This document shows, piece after piece, positions 12,395-20,200 of a stretch of DNA of 21,980 bases. Position 1 is the stretch's first letter; every line of letters begins with the position of its first letter. This DNA is from Paludibacteraceae bacterium (GTDB lineage: Bacteria > Bacteroidota > Bacteroidia > Bacteroidales > Paludibacteraceae). The translations under genes were made by a program, and so were the position numbers. Below the pieces are notes generated by a model. The model had not been told where the DNA came from, made no database searches, and worked only from the letters and a program-made list of their open reading frames with translations. The DNA lies in NCBI GenBank assembly GCA_017542915.1, contig JAFXWI010000081.1, positions 1 to 21,980 on the forward strand, read 5' to 3'.

Positions 12395-14269
12395 ATGAAA
12401 CTATCGGAGATCAAACAAACAATCGGGACTGTTGCTACGGTGACGGGAGATGATGATGTGGAGATTCGCTACCTGCTGACGGACAGCAGGCAGCTTGGCT
12501 CTGAGCCGGAGAAGACTTTGTTCTTTGCTATCAAGACAGAGAAGAACGACGGGGCAAAGTATATACCGGAGTTGCAGGCAAAAGGCGTGCGGGCATTCGT
12601 GACCGGTGACGCTTTAGCGGCTTTGCAGCTCTTGGCGGCGCATATAAGAAGCCGGTTTAACGGAACGGTCATCGGTATCACCGGCTCGAACGGCAAGACC
12701 GTGGTGAAAGAATGGTTGTACCAGCTCCTCAAAGAGGACTACACTATCATCCGTTCGCCTAAATCGTATAACTCGCAGATAGGCGTGCCGCTAAGCGTGT
12801 GGCAGCTCGAACCCCACCTAACCTCCCCACAAGGGGAGGAACGCCCTCTCTTTAAAAGAGGGGCTGACAGACCGGCTTCGCCTGAAAGACCTCTCTTGGC
12901 AATCTTCGAAGCCGGAATCTCGCAGCCCGGGGAAATGGAGAAATTGGAGCGGATCATTCGTCCGACAATAGGCGTGATCACGTATATCGGTCATGAGCAC
13001 GATGAGAACTTCGCGTCCTTGGACGCCAAACGGGCGGAGAAGATGAAACTGTTTGTGCATTCCGAGAAAGTGATCGAGGACCCGACGCATCAGAACGTGC
13101 GCACTTGTGCGGCGGTGATGCGTGCCTTGGGCTACGACGAAGAGACGATCTCAAACCGTATTCTGCATCAGACCCACGAGACGGTACTCAAAGTGAACCT
13201 CTCGGCGTTGGTGGAGAATGTGCGTTATTTCCGGTCGCTGCTTCGTCCGACGACCAAGCTGACCTGTATGGTGAAAGCGTTCGCTTACGGAGCTGGTAGT
13301 GTGGATGTTAGCAAGGCGTTGCAGGCTTCGGGTTTGGTGGATTACTTAGCAGTAGCAGTAGCGGATGAAGGGGTAGAGTTGCGCCGTGCAGGCATCACTT
13401 TGCCGATCATCATCATGGATCCCGAAGTAGCTGCGATGGATCTGATCTTGGAGAATAACCTCGAACCGAACGTCTATAGCCATCAGTCGCTCAAAACGGT
13501 CATCGCGGCCGTGGAGTCGAAGGGCTTGGAGCACTACCCGATACATATTAAGATCGACTCGGGCATGCACCGTCTTGGTTTTTACAAGGAAGACATCCCT
13601 TGGCTCATTGACCGCCTGACGCATCAGAAAGCCGTTTCTGTCCGTTCGGTCTTCTCGCATCTCGCCGGTTCAGACGAGGCGCAGTTTGACGATTTTACCC
13701 TCTCGCAGATCAAGTATTTCGATAGTTGTGCAGAGGAGCTGAAGAAAGGATTAAAGGATGAAGGGATCATCAAACATATCTGCAACTCTGCCGGTATTGA
13801 GCGGTTTACGCAGTTCCAGTTCGACATGTGCCGGTTAGGCATCGGTCTGTACGGCTTCTCGTTCAACGGAGCGCAACTGAAGAATGTCTGTTCGTTGGAG
13901 ACCACGATCCTCTCCGTCAAGACCGTCAAGGCAGGTGAGACCATCGGTTACGGTCGTCATACGCGTCTGGAGGAAGACCGCGTGATAGCGGTGATACCTA
14001 TCGGTTACGCGGACGGCTTCGACCGTCGGTTCTCGAACTACGGTGGCGAGGTCTATGTGCGCGGTAAACGCTGTCCGGTGGTGGGCAATGTGTGCATGGA
14101 TCAAGCGATGATCGATGTGACCGAAGCCGACGCACGTCCCGGTGATTCGGTGGAGGTCTTCGGAGAACATATGCCCTTACAGGAACTTGCCGACAAACTC
14201 GGAACGATCACATATGAAATACTAACATCTGTCTCACGCCGTGTCCAACGAATCTATTTCTACGAATAA
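12395..14269 (+). CDS. MurF-alanine racemase fusion with a shortened MurF part
   Basis: A 624-residue fusion. Residues 1-255 are MurF-like (D-Ala-D-Ala ligation to the UDP-MurNAc tripeptide): P-loop GITGSNGKTVVKEW (94-107), SPKSYNSQIGVPLSVW (121-136), AIFEAGISQPGEM (169-181) and GHEHDENFASLDAKRAEKMKLF (199-220). Residues about 262-624 are a complete-looking alanine racemase: PLP lysine Lys294 in MVKAFAYG, catalytic Tyr in IGYGRHTR, CMDQ near the C terminus. The Bacteroidetes fusion is usually about 820-850 residues. Here the MurF part jumps from the central domain almost directly into Alr, so the C-terminal MurF domain and part of the central domain are missing. Residues about 141-167 are repeat-encoded (hairpin pair plus one 25-bp-family unit). 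Racemase activity is likely; ligase activity is doubtful. Confidence 0.85.
   Translation: MKLSEIKQTIGTVATVTGDDDVEIRYLLTDSRQLGSEPEKTLFFAIKTEKNDGAKYIPELQAKGVRAFVTGDALAALQLLAAHIRSRFNGTVIGITGSNGKTVVKEWLYQLLKEDYTIIRSPKSYNSQIGVPLSVWQLEPHLTSPQGEERPLFKRGADRPASPERPLLAIFEAGISQPGEMEKLERIIRPTIGVITYIGHEHDENFASLDAKRAEKMKLFVHSEKVIEDPTHQNVRTCAAVMRALGYDEETISNRILHQTHETVLKVNLSALVENVRYFRSLLRPTTKLTCMVKAFAYGAGSVDVSKALQASGLVDYLAVAVADEGVELRRAGITLPIIIMDPEVAAMDLILENNLEPNVYSHQSLKTVIAAVESKGLEHYPIHIKIDSGMHRLGFYKEDIPWLIDRLTHQKAVSVRSVFSHLAGSDEAQFDDFTLSQIKYFDSCAEELKKGLKDEGIIKHICNSAGIERFTQFQFDMCRLGIGLYGFSFNGAQLKNVCSLETTILSVKTVKAGETIGYGRHTRLEEDRVIAVIPIGYADGFDRRFSNYGGEVYVRGKRCPVVGNVCMDQAMIDVTEADARPGDSVEVFGEHMPLQELADKLGTITYEILTSVSRRVQRIYFYE
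12822..12863 (+). repeat. REP-like hairpin pair inside the MurF part
   Basis: Hairpin 1: CCTCCCC-ACAA-GGGGAGG (12822-12839), perfect 7-bp arms. Hairpin 2: CCCTCT-CTTTAAA-AGAGGG (12844-12862), 6-bp arms. The pair is in frame and encodes TSPQGEERPLFKRG just before the AIFEAG strand. Such C-run/G-run hairpins are normally intergenic. Confidence 0.8.
12865..12894 (+). repeat. Single unit of the 25-bp family inside the MurF part
   Basis: Contains AGACCGGCTTCGCCTGAAAG, differing by two bases from the dxs unit over these 20 bases. It follows the hairpin pair directly and encodes ADRPASPERP. Confidence 0.78.
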
Positions 14270-15020
14270 ACTGACGATCGGGTATAGAGATCCGCATTCA
14301 GAAGTCAGAGTTCAGACCGATCTGACGTTCTCGCTCCAAACGGGTGAGATGGTCTGTATGTTGGGCCCGAACGGTTGCGGCAAATCGACTTTGCTGCGCA
14401 CCTTAGCAGGTCTGCAACCGGCGATAGAGGGAGAATTCAGAATACAGAATTCAGAGTTCAGAAGTCAGACGTCCAAGGAGGTAGCGTTGGTCCTCACGGA
14501 ACGGCTGTCAATGGATAACACCACCGTGCATGACGTAGTAGCGATGGGACGGTATCCTTATACTTCGTTTTTAGGCGGACTGACTGCTGAGGACGAACGG
14601 ATCATTGCGGAGTCTTTGGAGAAAGTGGGCTTTCAGAATTCAGATGTCAGAAATCAGAGTTCAGAGGTGGCGAAGACGTTCTTCAACGCACACTCGGATG
14701 GCGAGAAACAGCGGATCTTGATAGCGAAAGCCTTGGCGCAACAGACGCCTATCATCCTTTTGGATGAACCCACAGCGCATCTGGACCTGCCGCATCGTAT
14801 ATTGGTGCTTCGCCTGTTGAGACAGTTGGCACACGAGCAAGGCAAGACGGTGCTCATCTCCACGCATGAGTTGGACTTGGCTTTGGCGCTGAGTGACCGC
14901 ATCCTGCTGATGACGCCCGGCAAAGGAGTGCAACTCGACACAGCGGAGAACCTCCGTAAGTCCGACGCCTTCACGCAAGCTTTCGGTATGGATATCTTTT
15001 CTCCATTAGGAGAAATTTGA
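14241..15020 (+). CDS. ABC transporter ATP-binding protein with three heptamer arrays
   Basis: A 259-residue ATPase of the FecE/BtuD type (iron-chelate or cobalamin import is the usual role; the substrate is unknown here). Walker A is GPNGCGKST (42-50), signature HSDGEKQR (151-158), Walker B IILLDEPTA (171-179), H-loop His209. Three segments are repeat-encoded: about 19-26 (SEVRVQ), 65-77 (FRIQNSEFRSQTS) and 131-142 (FQNSDVRNQSSE). The second replaces the region where related proteins have a strand and helix ahead of VALVLTER; the third sits just before the signature. No permease or binding-protein gene is adjacent, so partners must be elsewhere. The start is GTG 14241, inside the end of the MurF-Alr gene (29-base overlap); no ATG precedes the Walker A motif in this frame. 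Confidence 0.87.
   Translation: MSNESISTNKLTIGYRDPHSEVRVQTDLTFSLQTGEMVCMLGPNGCGKSTLLRTLAGLQPAIEGEFRIQNSEFRSQTSKEVALVLTERLSMDNTTVHDVVAMGRYPYTSFLGGLTAEDERIIAESLEKVGFQNSDVRNQSSEVAKTFFNAHSDGEKQRILIAKALAQQTPIILLDEPTAHLDLPHRILVLRLLRQLAHEQGKTVLISTHELDLALALSDRILLMTPGKGVQLDTAENLRKSDAFTQAFGMDIFSPLGEI
14296..14316 (+). repeat. Heptamer array in the ABC ATPase gene, 3 units
   Basis: ATTCAGA, AGTCAGA, GTTCAGA: encodes SEVRVQT in the N-terminal strand region. Confidence 0.85.
14435..14469 (+). repeat. Heptamer array in the ABC ATPase gene, 5 units
   Basis: ATTCAGA, ATACAGA, ATTCAGA, GTTCAGA, AGTCAGA: encodes EFRIQNSEFRSQT, after Walker A. Confidence 0.92.
14631..14665 (+). repeat. Heptamer array in the ABC ATPase gene, 5 units
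   Basis: TTTCAGA, ATTCAGA, TGTCAGA, AATCAGA, GTTCAGA: encodes FQNSDVRNQSSE, between the helical domain and the signature motif. Confidence 0.9.
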
Positions 15021-15044
15021 GGATTTGAAGATTTAAATTTTAAA
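15015..15044 (+). repeat. Degenerate heptamer-like sequence at the ABC ATPase stop
   Basis: ATTTGAG followed by ATTTGAA, ATTTAA and ATTTTAA, spaced 8, 8 and 6 bases apart. The TGA stop (15018-15020) lies in the first unit. The irregular spacing makes this a weak, possibly eroded member of the heptamer class. Confidence 0.4.
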
Positions 15045-15067
15045 CATATAACAAACATTCTTTTATC

Positions 15068-16426
15068 ATGGTACATGATTTGTACATCTTAATGATCACA
15101 GCAGGCGTAGTGAGTCTGCTCTTTAAGCTGCTGAAGCAGCCTTTGGTGTTAGGCTACATCGTAGCCGGAGTGTTGGTAGGACCGAACTTGTTCGGAGAGA
15201 ATCTCGTTAGTCACGAGAACGTGGAAGCGTGGGGTAACATCGGTGTGCTCTTCGTGCTCTTCTGTATCGGTCTGGAGTTCCGTCTCAAGAACCTGTTTTC
15301 GAGCGGTAAAGTGGCTGCTGTGGGTGCTGCCACCATCATCGGAGGTATGTTGCTCTTGGGCTACGGTGTGGGACGTTTCTCGCTGTTGGACAACATGAAC
15401 TCGCTTTTCTTGGCAGCCATGCTCTGTATGTCCAGTACGACCATCGTCATGAAAGCGATTGACGAGGCAGGTCTGAGCAAAGCGCGTTTCGTCAAAGGTG
15501 CTACCAGTATCCTGATTATCGAGGATATCGTTGCGGTAGTGCTGTTGGTGCTGCTTTCCAGTATTGCGGTCAAGAACAGTTTCGAGGGAGCCGAGTTGCT
15601 CAACAAAGTGGGCGTCTTGGTCATCACCTTGGCGGTGTGGTTCGTAGTGGGTATTCTGATCATCCCGACCTTGCTTCGCAAAGTGCGTAATTACCTGAAC
15701 GACGAGACGCTGATCATCTTGGCGTTGGGTCTCTGCTTAGGTATGGTGCTGACGGCTGAGGAAGCCGGTTTCAGTAGCGCCCTCGGTGCTTTCGTAATGG
15801 GTATGATTTTAGCCGAGACCTTGGAGGCGCACCGTATTGAGAAACTCATGGCACCGCTCAAAAACGTCTTCGCTGCTATCTTCTTCGTTTCTGTGGGTAT
15901 GATGATCAACCCATCGTCGCTGGTTACCTATTGGGATTCGATCCTCTTTGTCTCCCTCGTCATCATCGTCGGTATGATCGTCTTCGGAACCCTCGGTTGC
16001 TGGTGGGGCGGTGAGACGATGAAAGATGCGATGTCCACCGGTTTCTCGTTTGTGCAGATCGGTGAGTTCTCGTTCATCATCGCCGGACTCGGTAGCAATC
16101 TGGGCGTCACAGACCCTGTTATCTATCCGATCATCGTAGCAGCCAGTGTGCTGACGACCTTCCTTACCCCGTATATCATGAAGGCTACGATACCGTGCTA
16201 TGATTTCTTCTACAAACATGCATCCGATAAACTGCGTGCTAAGATAGACCAGCGTGAGAAAGATGTGGAAGCAGCCGAGAAAGCCGCTGCTTTGGCTACC
16301 GAGGAGCAAGGACCCTCTACCGCCGATAAGGTGCGTCATGCGGTTCGCAAGACCGTTATTACCAAACATGTCGTGGATCTGTTTATTAGGAACATGACCG
16401 AAAACGATCAAAAACATGAAGACTAA
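15068..16426 (+). CDS. Cation:proton antiporter, KefB/CPA2 type, without an RCK domain
   Basis: A 452-residue inner-membrane protein of the CPA2 monovalent cation:proton antiporter family. It opens with LLFKLLKQPLVLGYIVAGVLVGP, typical of Kef/CPA2 proteins. Further marks are a run of about 12 hydrophobic segments, the ALGAFVMGMILAET block, and GFSFVQIGEFSFIIAGLG (about residue 330). The charged tail (about 385-452; EKDVEAAEKAAALATEE) may form a short coiled coil. Many Bacteroidetes relatives carry a C-terminal TrkA-N/RCK domain that is absent here, so gating by nucleotide would have to come from elsewhere. The transported ion (K+ or Na+) cannot be decided. The last 11 bases overlap the next gene. 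Confidence 0.88.
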   Translation: MVHDLYILMITAGVVSLLFKLLKQPLVLGYIVAGVLVGPNLFGENLVSHENVEAWGNIGVLFVLFCIGLEFRLKNLFSSGKVAAVGAATIIGGMLLLGYGVGRFSLLDNMNSLFLAAMLCMSSTTIVMKAIDEAGLSKARFVKGATSILIIEDIVAVVLLVLLSSIAVKNSFEGAELLNKVGVLVITLAVWFVVGILIIPTLLRKVRNYLNDETLIILALGLCLGMVLTAEEAGFSSALGAFVMGMILAETLEAHRIEKLMAPLKNVFAAIFFVSVGMMINPSSLVTYWDSILFVSLVIIVGMIVFGTLGCWWGGETMKDAMSTGFSFVQIGEFSFIIAGLGSNLGVTDPVIYPIIVAASVLTTFLTPYIMKATIPCYDFFYKHASDKLRAKIDQREKDVEAAEKAAALATEEQGPSTADKVRHAVRKTVITKHVVDLFIRNMTENDQKHED

Positions 16427-17243
16427 ACTTTGCCTTCTCGCCCTTTTCGTCCTTTCGCCTTTCGCCATGATGGTGGCGCAAGAGGACCATATAGTGGACG
16501 GAATGACATCGGTGGCTTCCATAGCCGGTGAAACGAAGACCGTTGGGGACAGCGTCAAAGCCGCTGCCCCTGAAGCGGTTATTCCGATGTGGAAACAGAA
16601 ACTCTATTACGGCTATAATTTCGACATCTATTTCCACCACGACTCCCGTTCCGACCGCAAGGAGAACGGATGGTCTATCGCCTTGAGTCCCGAGGTGGGG
16701 TGGAAACTGACCGAACGCATCTATCTGGGTCTGCGTCTGTCGGGTTCGTATGCCAATTCGGTCACTACGTACGATATGAATTTCATTGACACTACGTATT
16801 CAACCGACCTGCGTGTACACCAAGGCGCATTCGAGATAGCACCTTATATGCGCTACCGAATGAAGACCATGTTCAATGGTAAGGTGGGTATATGGCTTGA
16901 GGCGCGTGTCTTCACCGGTATGGAGTTCCCGCGTGTGACCGACGGAATCATCAAAGGAACCGATTATGACGGCTTGAAACATAGTATCAACTATGGTTTT
17001 CAGGTCTCTCCGGTGGTCACCTATCAGTTCAATAGAAAGAGTACTTTTCAGATCTTCTTCTCCATTCTCAGCCTTGGGTATAGCGGTATGACGTACTGCT
17101 ACAGGAACCCGCTGACAGGAGAGCGATACAAGGAACATACACACGATGTGATCATCTTCTCGGGCAAACTGCGTAACATGCTTGCGAACCAGTTCACCCC
17201 GGGTCTGTACGGATTGCGTTTCGGTGTTCAGAAAAGTTTTTAA
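16416..17243 (+). CDS. Predicted outer-membrane beta-barrel protein of unknown function
   Basis: A 275-residue protein. A signal peptide (MKTKLCLLALFVLSPFAMMVA, cleavage before QE) is followed by a Ser/Thr/Ala-rich segment and, from about residue 60, alternating amphipathic strands rich in Tyr, Phe and Gly. It ends in GLRFGVQKSF: a final phenylalanine is the usual BAM recognition signal, so a small outer-membrane barrel is likely. I do not recognise a specific family. The ATG overlaps the antiporter end by 11 bases, and the next gene (TamB-Omp85) starts about 8 bases after its stop. That suggests co-expression with the barrel-assembly machinery and perhaps a linked envelope role, which is inference only. 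Confidence 0.72.
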   Translation: MKTKLCLLALFVLSPFAMMVAQEDHIVDGMTSVASIAGETKTVGDSVKAAAPEAVIPMWKQKLYYGYNFDIYFHHDSRSDRKENGWSIALSPEVGWKLTERIYLGLRLSGSYANSVTTYDMNFIDTTYSTDLRVHQGAFEIAPYMRYRMKTMFNGKVGIWLEARVFTGMEFPRVTDGIIKGTDYDGLKHSINYGFQVSPVVTYQFNRKSTFQIFFSILSLGYSGMTYCYRNPLTGERYKEHTHDVIIFSGKLRNMLANQFTPGLYGLRFGVQKSF

Positions 17244-17251
17244 GACCATCA

Positions 17252-20200
17252 TTGAAAGGGGCTAAGCTGTTTTGGAAAGTGCCGCTCGTTCTGACCGGAG
17301 TGGTCATAGGGGTGGTGTTACTGCTACTGATTGCGGTAGTAAGCGTGCTCTACGTGCCTTCTTTGCGCCGAGTAGCGATCGAGAAAGGCGTCGTGGTTGC
17401 GGCTGAGAAGACGGGCATGGATATCGATTTGGACAGCCTCTATCTCTCGCCTTTCCATCATTCGCCCATGGTGCTCTACCGAGCGTGGAAAGGGCAAGGA
17501 GACCTGCCTCTGGAGGTTCGTATAGACAGCCTTTTTGTCGGTCATCGAGGTCAGGATACCTTGGTGTACGTACGACATCTGCGGCTCAAAGCTACCGTGC
17601 ATACCCTTTCCTCTGCCCCTCATCAGCCCAAGGATCTCCTCTCCCTTCCGATCGAAGTGGAGCATCTGCTCTTGGATAAGACTACTTTTCACTCCGGTCC
17701 GTTGATAGCGACCGTGGGTGTGGATGTGGTGCTGAGGCTGTTGGAGACCTCCAGCCCTGCTTTGAGCATCGCCGAAGGACGCTACCCCTTGCATGGTCTG
17801 CGTATCTATGATACCTTCGTGGGCATCGACCTGCGTCCCTCTCCTAAACCCGCTAAACCGAAAACCGAAAAGAAGAACCCCCTGCGTTTGGCGTTCGATG
17901 TGCCGGACGGCGATCTGAGGAATATTCATTTTCTCCTCACCCCCTTGGGACTCGATATCCGTACACGTACCTTGCAACCCGATGTGCTCGTGGATGTCGG
18001 TGGCAATACGTACGATGCGCATCGCTTAGAGGTCGGCGGGTATCGAATGACGATCGGTAAGTTCTACCTGCCTCTGGACACCGTTCATGGCGATGCCTGT
18101 GTAGCGCTCGACAAGCATTTGATCACCAGTAATGGGCTACATGCCCGTTCGGATGAGATAGGCGCGCAGATAGATCTGACCTCTGCGGCGATGAACTTGG
18201 AAGAGATGCGCGTGGATGTTGATGGTGATGCGATGTACAAAGGCAGCAAGGCGCAGCTGAAGGGCTATTATGACATCAATGACGAAGCCTATGACGTACA
18301 TGCAGAGGTGGAACGTGTCGATCTCACCGCGCTGATGCATGACAGTACATACGTGCTGATAGCCGGTGAACTGAACGCGAAGGGTAAGGGCATCAATCCT
18401 CGTTCGCGGGCGATGCGGAGCAAGGTGCAGCTCCATCTGACCGATGCCTGCTACGGTACGATTGATGCTTCGGGCTTGTCCCTCAATGCCGAATTGGCTC
18501 AGAGTACGGTGGACGGCGACATCCATCTGCCTATCCGCCTGAATGATGCACACGACCGGCAGCTCGTCTCGGCGCAAACGGATCACACGCTTCGGGTGTC
18601 GGATTTCATGACGCCTTCGCGTATGTGCGTCAACTACCGTTCGCATATGCGTGACGTACATGCGCGCGTTGGAAACGAAGATCTCCATGCCCAACAGCTG
18701 GATATCCATTTCACAACCGACTCCTCCACCTCCTTGAACCTTGCTACGGAGAACCTAAAGGCGGATCTGACAACCCCGATGCATGTGTTGCAGTTCGTAC
18801 AAGGGCTCTCTCCGCTCTTACAGGCAGTCAAAGACTCCGCTCGCATCCACGCCATCACCTCGCTGCGCGATCTGACGCAGTTGGATTCCCTGCGTCGGTT
18901 GATACCTGCCTTGAACGGACGCATCGATCTCTCGCACGGCAGCCCTGTGCAACCCTTCATAGACCGGACGGGATTAGACATCCGTCAGGTCGGTCTGGAA
19001 TTGGCGTCCGACAGCCTGCAAACGGCGATGAACTTAGGCGTTTCTATCCCTCAGATTGAGCATCCCGAAGACAGTACAGCGCTTCGTCTGCCTGCTGCTA
19101 ACGCTGCCTTGAAGATCGGCATGACAGAGGGCAACACAGCTGCTTCCCTCACCGCCAACAGCCAGCTGACCGATGGAGCTATGTCGCTGCACGGACTGCA
19201 GACCGATGCCGATCTGTGGTTCGATTTGCAGCGGAATGAGAATAAACTCAACGGCGTTGGATGTCTCACTCTGGATAACTTATCCTATGACTCCATCGAA
19301 TTAGGCAGCCGGTCTGTGGACTTGGCTCTCTCGCCCTCGGCACTCTATCCCAATGCCCTTCGGGCTGAGGTGCGTCCGGATGATATACCGATGGAGATCG
19401 TCAACGGTATCCTCAAAATGGCGGATCTGAACCTCAGCGGTGCTGTGGCTGCGCAGGCTTCGATAGACGGTCTGCCCAAACGCTTTGACCTCTCTGCCGA
19501 AGTGCTGCCCAAGAAAGTGTCGGCGTTGTACCGACCCTATGACGTGCGGCTCAGTCTGGGCGAGACACCCGTGGTGATGCAGCATAACAAGATCGATTTC
19601 AACGGCCTGCCTGTCTATGCGGTCGATAGTACCTATCTGGCGTTGACGGGCGGTTTGGATCTGAATAACATGCGTCTGGATGTCAACTTGGCTGCGGATA
19701 GCTTGGTGCCGGTTAAGTTGGAAAAGGGCGGTCCGATACCGGTCTATGGAGGCTTGGCAACCGACATCCGAGGTTCCGTCACAGGTCCTTTGGACAGCAT
19801 CTTGGCGGACGTGGATATCACGATTCTGCCCTGCACGGACATCACTTATCCGATAGACAAGAAGAACTTAGCGCAAGTCAAACCGCACGGAACCGTTAAT
19901 GTGCGTTACGGCACTGCAGAAGGCGGACTCAGTTTGGGCGGAGAGGTGCGTGTGGACGATGGATTTATCCGGTATTCGCCCAAAGCGTACCCAATCATGC
20001 CGTTCCATGTGGACTCCGGCAGTCATGTGGCGTTCAACGGACCAGTGGGGCAAACCCTGTTGGATATCTCCGCTTCGCAGAAAGTGAAAGCCGATGTGGA
20101 GTCCGAAGGAGAAGAGACCCGACGGGTCGATTTCACCACCGGTGTGCGCGTGAACGGAGTAGTGGACTCCATCGGACTGCATTCGATAGACTTCTTCTTG

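Noticed and set aside
12395..14269. Frameshifted pseudogene
   Set aside because: The frame is intact through both parts and all racemase motifs are present; the missing MurF portion is an in-frame absence, so it was annotated as a CDS.
443..14665. Heptamer arrays as a CRISPR array or minisatellite cluster
   Set aside because: Units are 7 bp with no spacers, no cas genes are nearby, and arrays are scattered through unrelated genes.
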